Part shown: piece after piece, positions 1 through 5,958 of the stretch | Position numbering within the stretch: position 1 is the first letter of the stretch | Layout of the letters: every line of letters begins with the position of its first letter | Assembly: GCA_031258915.1 (NCBI GenBank) | Contig: JAIRMD010000213.1 | Coordinates: 1-7,142 of the forward strand | Source: Prevotellaceae bacterium | GTDB lineage: Bacteria > Bacteroidota > Bacteroidia > Bacteroidales > UBA932 | DNA: 7,142 nucleotides | Reading direction: 5' to 3' | Notes under the pieces: model-generated | The model's input: only the letters and a program-made list of their open reading frames with translations | Database searches by the model: none | Told to the model about the DNA's origin: nothing | Position numbers and translations under genes: made by a program

Positions 1-17
1 ACGTTTTGCTTGACCCG

Positions 18-1649
18 TTAGGTTCCTGCTATTTTCCAAACCCCCGATTTATTATTACCCTCTCTTTCAAGTAAGTTCATCTCTTTTAACCTTGCAACGT
101 TATTCTTTGTGTTTCTAACATTTATTCCTATTTTCTTACTCAGCTGAGGAATTGTTATAGATTTGTCAACCAAAATCTCACTCAGTATTTTGATTTGTAT
201 GGGTGTTATTTTTTCATTGGTGTCTTTATCGGTGTCTTTATCGGTGTCTTCATCGGTGTCTTTACTGGTGTCTTTATCGGTGTCTTTATTGGTGTCATTA
301 TCGGTGTCTTTAACAGCTTCTTTATCAATGTTTTTCACATATTTATTGGTGTCTTTATCGGTGTCTTTATTGGTGTCTTTATCGGTGTCTTTATTGGTGT
401 CTTTATTGGTGTCTTTATTGGTGTCTTCTTCGCTGTTCATCTCCGTTTCTTTTCTCCAAAAAGTTACCGTAAAATCAGAGCCATCTTCAAATTCGGGCGC
501 TTTTAAGCCCAACTCTACGCAGCTATTTACCATTTTTTCGGTGCCGGTACCCATCTGCTCTATTGAGCCGTAAAGGTATAAAGGGTGCGCAATCAGCGGG
601 TTTGCGGGTCGCGAATTATGCTTGCTTTTAAGCATTTCCAGCGTTAACCCGTAGGGTAGCTGCCCCGGATTGCTTACTTCAAGGCGATTGTTATACAGCT
701 CCACTTGCACGCTGCCGTTGCTCGTGTAGTCGCGGTGGCAAATAGCATTTACAATGGCTTCGGTTACAGCAAATAATGGCAGCTCTGGCGTAACATCGGC
801 AATGGGACTTTTATCCCTTCCACCCACTGCTACGTCAATACGCGACATCACGAAGCTAACAGCTTTGTCAATAAGCTCAAACAAATCACCTTCGTAAATA
901 TGAAGCGACGGAATTGGGCGCGTGGTTTTGTTTCCGTAAAATTGGGCGCATTTTACGCACGAAGTAACCATAAACCGCTGCGGTTTTTTGCCGAATAGCA
1001 GCAAGGCAGCATTCGTTACACGCTCTCCGTCGATCAAGTCCAAGTGCAAAAGAATTTCCCTAAAATCAGCGCTTTCCTCAAACGGAAAGCTTCTTTTAAT
1101 CTTTGCTTTCCGTATAAATTTTCTTACTTTTTCGGCGTCAACATCTTCAAGGGTTGCGCGCCTGTTGAAGGTAGCATCGAAAGGGGTTGTACGGATAATT
1201 TCTTCCTCTTCGAGGTAGCGAATGAGCGAGGCATACACTTCGGTTTTCAGCTCGGCAAAGTCTTCAAATGACTTTCGAACTACCTGCTGCTCTATCCGCT
1301 TGATGAAAGCAGCTTCTTTTTCTTCCCGTTCGGCTGTCTTTTTTAGGTAAATCAGACGGATTTTAGCAAGCTCGGCAGCCAGATTGTATTCGGTTTCGAC
1401 TGGTGAAACACCGCTATTGGCTCCACTTCCATACTTTTTGCCAAGCAAGCCAATGTAAATATCGCACTGCTCCACCTGTTCAAGATATACATTTTGAGCG
1501 GTCTTGCTGTTTGCCTGCGTTTTCTCAAAAACAAAAGGCTCGAACATTTGCCCCAAAAGCGCATCAGCTCGAATATAATCGAACAATTGTGCTCTTTCTT
1601 CGGCAAACTCCGATTGAACGCTGCTTATGAATATCCTTTTCTTCTGCAT
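18..1649 (-). CDS. DUF4062 / RecG-like ATP-binding (HATPase_c_4) / winged-helix protein
   Basis: This 543-residue protein has three recognisable parts. Residues 4-90 look like DUF4062: an opening KRIFISSVQSEF, then YIGLLGKKYG (65-74) and SPVETEY (82-88). Residues about 155-230 match the segment usually found before the ATP-binding domain of RecG-like regulators. Residues 290-385 look like HATPase_c_4, with an N-box-like E297..N301..H305-R-D, SNPG (326-329) and a glycine motif QMGTGT (365-370). A low-complexity linker of four-residue repeats (409-479) follows, then a probable winged helix (482-543). Despite frequent 'RecG-like' labels, no helicase motor motifs are present. The start gives the expected DUF4062 N-terminus and overlaps the stop of the upstream membrane-protein gene (TAATG), with no clear Shine-Dalgarno, so coupled translation is likely. 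DUF4062 takes the place where related proteins carry a Schlafen AlbA_2 domain. The likely role is nucleotide-dependent regulation or a stress/defence response, but this is inference. The domain calls are fairly secure; the function is not. Confidence 0.88.
   Translation of the reverse strand: MQKKRIFISSVQSEFAEERAQLFDYIRADALLGQMFEPFVFEKTQANSKTAQNVYLEQVEQCDIYIGLLGKKYGSGANSGVSPVETEYNLAAELAKIRLIYLKKTAEREEKEAAFIKRIEQQVVRKSFEDFAELKTEVYASLIRYLEEEEIIRTTPFDATFNRRATLEDVDAEKVRKFIRKAKIKRSFPFEESADFREILLHLDLIDGERVTNAALLLFGKKPQRFMVTSCVKCAQFYGNKTTRPIPSLHIYEGDLFELIDKAVSFVMSRIDVAVGGRDKSPIADVTPELPLFAVTEAIVNAICHRDYTSNGSVQVELYNNRLEVSNPGQLPYGLTLEMLKSKHNSRPANPLIAHPLYLYGSIEQMGTGTEKMVNSCVELGLKAPEFEDGSDFTVTFWRKETEMNSEEDTNKDTNKDTNKDTDKDTNKDTDKDTNKYVKNIDKEAVKDTDNDTNKDTDKDTSKDTDEDTDKDTDKDTNEKITPIQIKILSEILVDKSITIPQLSKKIGINVRNTKNNVARLKEMNLLEREGNNKSGVWKIAGT
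213..308 (-). repeat. 12-bp in-frame tandem repeat, block B (8 units)
   Basis: Eight uninterrupted 12-bp units encode residues 448-479 of the DUF4062 protein. In protein order they are DTDN, DTNK, DTDK, DTSK, DTDE, DTDK, DTDK and DTNE. On the coding strand each unit is GAC ACC, then (A/G)AT or AGT, then AAA/GAA/AAT. The GAC ACC dicodon never varies, and every difference between units changes an amino acid. Because 12 is a multiple of three, gain or loss of units keeps the frame. The unit also leaves other frames open, which explains the spurious plus-strand ORFs here. Confidence 0.95.
342..425 (-). repeat. 12-bp in-frame tandem repeat, block A (7 units)
   Basis: Seven uninterrupted units encode residues 409-436: DTNK three times, then DTDK, DTNK, DTDK, DTNK. 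The alternation of the last four units hints at a 24-bp higher-order period. Lysine is always AAA, threonine ACC and aspartate at position 1 GAC. A 33-bp stretch (309-341, residues 437-447) separates this block from block B. Those residues can be read as YVK, NIDK and EAVK, keeping lysine at the end of each unit, so the spacer may be decayed repeat that has lost one codon. Confidence 0.95.
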
Positions 1650-4180
1650 TACTTTTTGGCCGGTAAATGTGAGGCTGTTTTTTTTCTGCGCAACGCCAGC
1701 GCAACTCCTCCCGCAAGCGCCAGCAGCAGCGCGGCGGATGACACCCGTGCCACTTTTATGGCGTTGTAGAAGCCATCGGGGTAAAATTTAAACTCTACCG
1801 TGTGCTCTCCTGCCGGCACTACCATGCCGCGCAGTATCCAGCTGGCGCGGAAGTGCGGCGCAGGCTCGCCGTCCACGTATGCTTTCCACCCATGAGCGTA
1901 GTAAACTTCCGAGAATACTGCCAGCCGGTCGGCATCGGAGCGCGACTGGTAGGTAACAGCGTTGGGCTTGTACTTTGTCATGCTGATAGCCGCATTTTCG
2001 TCGGGCTGTGGATTTTGGTAGGCTGCCAAATGCTGCTCAAACCGCTTGTCGATAACCGCTGTTTTGCGCGGATCGATCTTACTCAGCATCGCCATTTCGG
2101 CATCGGCATTTTCCGCTATTTGAAAATCTTCCACAAACCACGCATTTCCGTAGGCGGCATCGTTGCGAATTGGCGCTGCGTCACTGCTGTGAATAATGTA
2201 GCGCATGTTGAGCATGTTGAGCGTAGTGAGGCTGCCCATGAGCGCCTCCATCTCGGCAGCGCTGCGCGCATTGCTTGCCTGCGAGGTAAACAGGTGCATT
2301 TCGGGCGTAATCCTGCGCTCTATCAGGTCTTGGTAGCGGCGCAGCTTGGCTGCATTATACCCGCCAATGGATTTGTGGTAGTACGAAACAAAAGAATCGT
2401 TGAACGGGTTGCTTAACGATAGCACCCTGTACGACAGGCTTGTATCCTGCAAAATCAGCTCATCTGCTTTGCTCTTGGCAAATTGCTGCTTTTGGCTTTT
2501 GGGGTGCACAAAGTTACTATCGTTGAGGTAGCGCTTGTCTACCTGCCACAAGTCCACGAGCGCAAGCGCAGCAATGGCCACAGTAGCATATACGCCGGAT
2601 TTGAGCGTACCCTTCATGAAGTAGTATAGCACCCCTGCCGCCAGCACAATAAACACCAGCGAGCGAAGCGCATCGGAGCGGAGCAGGTTTTCCCTGTCGC
2701 TAAGCAGGGCCGTGTAGTACCAGTCCGGCATGTTGTACGTGGCATCGTACGATGAGCGAAAATCAAAAAATGCTCCTGGCATTACGGCAAAAATCAAGCA
2801 AATACCGCCGGTTATGCCCAGCGCATACTTCAACCCTTTTTTTAAATCCGGCAGGGGAATTTTTTTGTCGAACAAATCTTTTAGCGTGAGCAACGCCAGC
2901 AACGGCACGGTGAACTGAGCAATGACCAACACCATAGATGGGGTACGAAACTTGCTGTACAAAGGTAGGTGGTAGAACAGAAAATCGTTGAACCACTCAA
3001 AATTTTTTCCCCACGATAGCAATATGGAAAATATTGTTAACCCGAGCAGCCACCACTTGATGGGGCGCTTATAGGTAAGCAAGCCAAGTATAAACAAAAA
3101 GCATACTATTGCGCCGAGGTAAACAGGCCCTGATGTAAACGGCTGCTCGCCCCAGTAGGTGTACGACTGGATAGATTTCCCCAGCTGGGCGCCTCTTGCC
3201 TTGTACGCTTTATACACCTCAGACGAGGTGCCCAGCTCTCCGCCCGATGCCCCGCCATGAATATTCGGAATAAGCAGCGAGAAAGTTTCTGCCTTTCCGT
3301 AGCTCCACGCAAAGGCGTAATCTTTATCAAGCCCCGAGCTTTTGGGCTGCTCTGCATCGCCGCCTACTGCCGTAAGCTCAGATTTTCCGCGAATGCTCTC
3401 CTGCCCCATTTCGTAGTTGCCATAAATTCCAGCTGCATTAACGCTTACCGCAAATACTGCCGCTAACGCCAGCGCGCATGAGGTAGCAATAAATTGCTTC
3501 AGCTGCTTTTGCTTGAGCATATAGAAAAAGCATGATAGCACCAGCCCAAGCACAACAAAAATGAGGTAGTAAGTAATTTGGTAGTGGTTGTTTCCTATTT
3601 GCAGGGACAGCGCCACAGCTGTAACAGCGGCGCCCAGCACAACCTTACCTCGGTAAGCCATGAGGAGACCAGCAACCACCAGCGGCATGTAGGCTATGGC
3701 GTACGCTTTCGATATGTGCCCGGCCTCTATGATAATAAAGTTGTACGAAGAAAAGGCAAAAACAATGGCGCCTGTTGCGGCAAGCCAGATATTTGCGCCA
3801 AGCGATAGCATTAGCAAGTAAAAAGTTATAAGGCTCAGCATCACAATAGACATGGAGCGGGCATCAAATGCTACAACAAGTGGCCTTGCCAAGTAGCTCA
3901 CGTAATTTGTTGGACCTACTCCATAGGTTGCGATATGGTAAGTCGGCATTCCGCTAAACATGGAGCCTGTCCAGCAAGAAGATTCTCCGGTTTCCTCGTA
4001 GAACTTTTTCACCTCTTGCGCCATTCCCTCCCACTTGGTTGTATCACCTTGCTGAACGACTTTACCCTTGAGTACAGGGCTAAAGTAAGCTGCCGCAATG
4101 GCAGTAAAGAAAGCTATCGGCAATAAAAAATGCCACCACCTTCGATTTGAAATCTTAGCTTTTTGCATAGTAATTTGCAT
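1649..4180 (-). CDS. YfhO-family polytopic membrane protein (GT-C-like)
   Basis: This 843-residue protein fits the large Bacteroidota YfhO family. An N-terminal membrane anchor (about 17-35) is followed by an extracytoplasmic loop with GDTTKWEGM (45-53) and WTGSMFSGMPTY (70-81). About a dozen hydrophobic segments come next, roughly 109-127, 132-150, 160-176, 203-221, 229-250, 354-369, 374-390, 413-432, 452-471, 505-521 and 529-546. A large soluble domain covers about 550-805 and ends in the family-typical GWKAYVDGE (764-772) and VVPAGEHTVEFKFYP (787-801). A last membrane helix (811-829) and a basic tail finish the protein. YfhO proteins resemble GT-C glycosyltransferases, and in Firmicutes a member is linked to sugar decoration of lipoteichoic acid. 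The Bacteroidota substrate is not known to me. D46 in the first outer loop sits where GT-C enzymes place a catalytic acid; that assignment is inference. The gene lies 79 bp after glyS and overlaps the next start by one base. Two in-frame ATGs (4180 and 4168) are possible starts. Confidence 0.93.
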   Translation of the reverse strand: MQITMQKAKISNRRWWHFLLPIAFFTAIAAAYFSPVLKGKVVQQGDTTKWEGMAQEVKKFYEETGESSCWTGSMFSGMPTYHIATYGVGPTNYVSYLARPLVVAFDARSMSIVMLSLITFYLLMLSLGANIWLAATGAIVFAFSSYNFIIIEAGHISKAYAIAYMPLVVAGLLMAYRGKVVLGAAVTAVALSLQIGNNHYQITYYLIFVVLGLVLSCFFYMLKQKQLKQFIATSCALALAAVFAVSVNAAGIYGNYEMGQESIRGKSELTAVGGDAEQPKSSGLDKDYAFAWSYGKAETFSLLIPNIHGGASGGELGTSSEVYKAYKARGAQLGKSIQSYTYWGEQPFTSGPVYLGAIVCFLFILGLLTYKRPIKWWLLGLTIFSILLSWGKNFEWFNDFLFYHLPLYSKFRTPSMVLVIAQFTVPLLALLTLKDLFDKKIPLPDLKKGLKYALGITGGICLIFAVMPGAFFDFRSSYDATYNMPDWYYTALLSDRENLLRSDALRSLVFIVLAAGVLYYFMKGTLKSGVYATVAIAALALVDLWQVDKRYLNDSNFVHPKSQKQQFAKSKADELILQDTSLSYRVLSLSNPFNDSFVSYYHKSIGGYNAAKLRRYQDLIERRITPEMHLFTSQASNARSAAEMEALMGSLTTLNMLNMRYIIHSSDAAPIRNDAAYGNAWFVEDFQIAENADAEMAMLSKIDPRKTAVIDKRFEQHLAAYQNPQPDENAAISMTKYKPNAVTYQSRSDADRLAVFSEVYYAHGWKAYVDGEPAPHFRASWILRGMVVPAGEHTVEFKFYPDGFYNAIKVARVSSAALLLALAGGVALALRRKKTASHLPAKK

Positions 4181-4191
4181 AGTAAATAGTA
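4161..4191 (-). repeat. Short direct repeat duplicating the start codon region of the YfhO gene
   Basis: Two adjacent 12-bp copies (4161-4172 and 4173-4184) match at 11 of 12 positions. On the coding strand each contains TACTATGCAAA. A partial third copy, TACTATT, lies just upstream (4185-4191). Each full copy carries an ATG in the same frame (4180 and 4168), so the protein begins MQITMQK from the first and MQK from the second. Neither ATG has a Shine-Dalgarno upstream. I annotate the longer form, but the start four codons later is equally possible. Confidence 0.8.
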
Positions 4192-4259
4192 AGCTGTCTG
4201 TTTTTATTTGCGATTTTTTTCATTTAATGCAAAGCTTGTCGGCGCTGATGCAAGCCACG
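4181..4259 (-). other. glyS-YfhO intergenic gap without a convincing terminator
   Basis: These 79 bp separate the glyS stop (TAG, 4262-4260) from the first possible YfhO-gene start. The only stem found is a 5-bp GCTTG/CAAGC pair (4234-4238 with 4251-4255) around a 12-base loop, with no T-run after it. A near-match to the -7 element, AAGCTTTG on the minus strand (4237-4230), differs from TAnnTTTG at the first base. Read-through from glyS into the YfhO gene is therefore plausible, with at most a weak internal promoter. Confidence 0.5.
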
Positions 4260-5810
4260 CTACAGCTTGCTCAGCAGCGAGCGCAGGCTCACCTTTTCAT
4301 CCATAATGCCGCGCAGAGCGTTGGCGGCTACACGCTCCTGCTCCATGCTGTCGCGGTAGCGAATGGTTACCGTGCCATCCTCCAGCGTTTGATGATCGAC
4401 CGTTATGCAGAACGGCGTGCCAATGGCATCCTGACGGCGGTAGCGCTTGCCTATGGAGTCTTTTTCGTCGTACTGGCAGCTGAAGTCGTACTTCAAGCTG
4501 GCCAATACTTCGCGCGCTTTTTCGGGCAAGCCGTCTTTTTTCACAAGCGGCAGCACCGCCAGCTTCACCGGAGCGATGGGGGCGGGAATGCGCAGCGCTA
4601 CTCGCTCTCCGCCCTCCTCGCCGTCTTTCTGCACCTTCTCCTCGCAGTACGAGCTTGCCAGCACCGACAGCACGAGGCGGTCAACGCCCACCGATGTTTC
4701 TACGACGTACGGCACGTAGCTTTCGCTTGCTTCGGGGTCGAAGTATTGCAGCTTGCGGCCGGAGAATTTTTGGTGGTTGCCCAAGTCAAAATCGGTGCGC
4801 GAGTGGATACCCTCCAGCTCCTTAAACCCAAAGGGGAAGTTAAACTCAATATCGCACGCGGCGTTGGCGTAGTGCGCCAGCTTTTCGTGGTCGCGGAAGC
4901 GGTAGTTAGCGTCGCCCATGCCCAGCGCCCGGTGCCACTTGATGCGGGCTGCTTTCCAGTGTTCGTACCACTTCATCTCCTCGCCCGGGCGAACAAAAAA
5001 CTGCATTTCCATCTGCTCAAACTCACGCATACGGAAAATGAACTGGCGCGCCACAATTTCGTTGCGGAACGCTTTTCCTATCTGCGCAATGCCAAACGGG
5101 ATTTTCATACGCCCTGTTTTTTGTACGTTCAGGAAGTTCACAAAAATGCCCTGCGCCGTTTCGGGGCGGAGGTAGATCGTGGATGATTCGCCGCTCACCG
5201 ACCCTATTTGCGCTTCGAACATCAGGTTGAACTGCCGCACCTCCGTCCAGCTGCGCGACCCCGATACGGGGCAAGCAATTTCGCAATCCAGAATAAGCTG
5301 ACGTAGCGCCTCAAGGTCATTTTTTGCGAGCGCCTCCGCCGTGCGCCGGCGCACCTCGCCAACCTTTGCGGCGTTGCGCTGCACGTTGGGGTTGGTGGCG
5401 CGAAGCTGCGCCTCGTCAAAGGCATCGCCAAATTTTTTGCGGCCTTTTTCCACCTCCTTCTCTATCTTTTCCTCCAGCTTGGCAATGTGCTCTTCGAGCA
5501 GCACGTCGGCGCGGTAGCGCTTCTTGGAATCCTTGTTGTCGATGAGCGGGTCGTTGAACGCCCCCACGTGCCCCGATGCCTCCCACGTGCGGGGGTGCAT
5601 AAAGATGGCAGCATCGATGCCCACAATGTTCTCGTTGAGGTGCACCATTGCCTCCCACCAGTACCGCTTAATGTTATTCTTCAGCTCCGAGCCATACTGA
5701 CCGTAGTCGTACACGGCGCTAAGGCCGTCGTATATTTCGCTTGAGGGGAAAATGTAGCCGTACTCCTTAGAGTGCGCTATCAGCTTCTTAAAAAGTTCGT
5801 CCTGATTCAT
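4260..5810 (-). CDS. glyS: Glycyl-tRNA synthetase, single-chain class II type
   Basis: This 516-residue cytoplasmic enzyme attaches glycine to tRNA-Gly using ATP. It is the homodimeric type (eukaryote/Bacteroidota/Thermus-like), not the alpha2-beta2 type of E. coli. Visible landmarks are YDYGQYGSELKNNIKRYWW near 34-52 (motif 1 region), CPVSG..SWTEVRQFNLMF (180-198), RPETAQG (215-221), motif 2 with FRNE (248-251) and REFEQME (262-268), and motif 3 VGVDRLVL (374-381). The C-terminal anticodon-binding domain runs from about 412 to 516. A charged, probably helical insertion occupies about 95-175. The same frame is open upstream to an ATG at 6026, but those 72 extra residues do not look like GlyRS, cross the promoter region and overlap the divergent ATPase gene. 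I chose the ATG at 5810 because it gives the expected MNQDELFKKL..HSKEYGYIFPSSEIY beginning and has a weak AGG about six bases upstream (5819-5817). It is intact and probably the first gene of a leftward transcript. Confidence 0.97.
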   Translation of the reverse strand: MNQDELFKKLIAHSKEYGYIFPSSEIYDGLSAVYDYGQYGSELKNNIKRYWWEAMVHLNENIVGIDAAIFMHPRTWEASGHVGAFNDPLIDNKDSKKRYRADVLLEEHIAKLEEKIEKEVEKGRKKFGDAFDEAQLRATNPNVQRNAAKVGEVRRRTAEALAKNDLEALRQLILDCEIACPVSGSRSWTEVRQFNLMFEAQIGSVSGESSTIYLRPETAQGIFVNFLNVQKTGRMKIPFGIAQIGKAFRNEIVARQFIFRMREFEQMEMQFFVRPGEEMKWYEHWKAARIKWHRALGMGDANYRFRDHEKLAHYANAACDIEFNFPFGFKELEGIHSRTDFDLGNHQKFSGRKLQYFDPEASESYVPYVVETSVGVDRLVLSVLASSYCEEKVQKDGEEGGERVALRIPAPIAPVKLAVLPLVKKDGLPEKAREVLASLKYDFSCQYDEKDSIGKRYRRQDAIGTPFCITVDHQTLEDGTVTIRYRDSMEQERVAANALRGIMDEKVSLRSLLSKL

Positions 5811-5838
5811 TGCTTGCCTGCTGTTATGAGAAAGTTGC

Positions 5839-5846
5839 CAAAGGTA
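5839..5846 (-). promoter_or_regulatory. Candidate Bacteroidota -7 element for glyS
   Basis: TACCTTTG on the minus strand matches the Bacteroidota -7 consensus TAnnTTTG exactly and lies 28 bp before the glyS ATG. Transcription would begin near 5832, giving a leader of roughly 20 bases. A T-run precedes it. I see no clear TTG at the -33 position, so the call rests on one element plus location. Confidence 0.45.
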
Positions 5847-5860
5847 AAAAAAAAATCTAT

Positions 5861-5868
5861 TATTTTTG
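5861..5868 (+). promoter_or_regulatory. Possible second -7 element facing the ATPase gene
   Basis: TATTTTTG fits TAnnTTTG on the plus strand. A TTG at 5835-5837 lies 23 bp upstream, at the long end of acceptable spacing. It would give a leader of about 85 bases that includes the palindrome at 5887-5904. In AT-rich DNA such a match can occur by chance, and it is less favoured than the element at 5912. Confidence 0.25.
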
Positions 5869-5886
5869 CGAATAATGCCTGCGAAA

Positions 5887-5904
5887 TTTTTCTTATAAGA
5901 AAAA
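5887..5904. promoter_or_regulatory. 18-bp perfect palindrome, candidate operator
   Basis: TTTTTCTTATAAGAAAAA is a perfect inverted repeat centred between 5895 and 5896. It ends seven bases before the plus-strand -7 element at 5912, so it covers the -15 to -33 region of that promoter and lies upstream of the glyS promoter on the other strand. It is too AT-rich and has no loop, so it is not a normal intrinsic terminator. A dimeric regulator site is the natural reading, but the regulator is unknown. Confidence 0.4.
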
Positions 5905-5911
5905 CTTTTGC

Positions 5912-5919
5912 TATATTTG
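5912..5919 (+). promoter_or_regulatory. Candidate -7 element for the AAA_14/DUF4143 ATPase gene
   Basis: TATATTTG matches the Bacteroidota TAnnTTTG consensus and lies 39 bp before the ATG at 5959. The predicted transcript start is near 5926, with a leader of about 33 bases. The -33 region falls inside the T-run of the palindrome and lacks a clean TTG. No Shine-Dalgarno is seen before the ATG, as is common in this phylum. Confidence 0.5.
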
Positions 5920-5958
5920 CACCGAATATTTACTACAGTACATAAAACCACACAGCAA

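Noticed and set aside
1..17. Short sequence downstream of the DUF4062 gene at the left edge.
   Set aside because: It is too short to show a terminator, an attachment site or a neighbouring gene.
163..573. Plus-strand open frames with VSLSVSL and IGVFIGVF repeats that resemble membrane or beta-rich repeat proteins.
   Set aside because: They are the antisense readings of the 12-bp minisatellite. A 12-bp unit keeps any stop-free frame open, and the flanks show no gene-like features.
1802..2416. A 204-codon open frame on the plus strand.
   Set aside because: It is antisense to the soluble C-terminal part of the YfhO-family protein, which has strong family motifs in its own frame.
4234..4255. 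A possible terminator hairpin after glyS.
   Set aside because: The stem has only five base pairs with a 12-base loop, and no T-run follows on the minus strand.
4098..5186. A 362-codon open frame on the plus strand opposite glyS and the start of the YfhO gene.
   Set aside because: It lies antisense to a clearly conserved synthetase, has no recognisable domain, and is rich in Ala/His/Arg/Gln as expected for a shadow frame of coding DNA.
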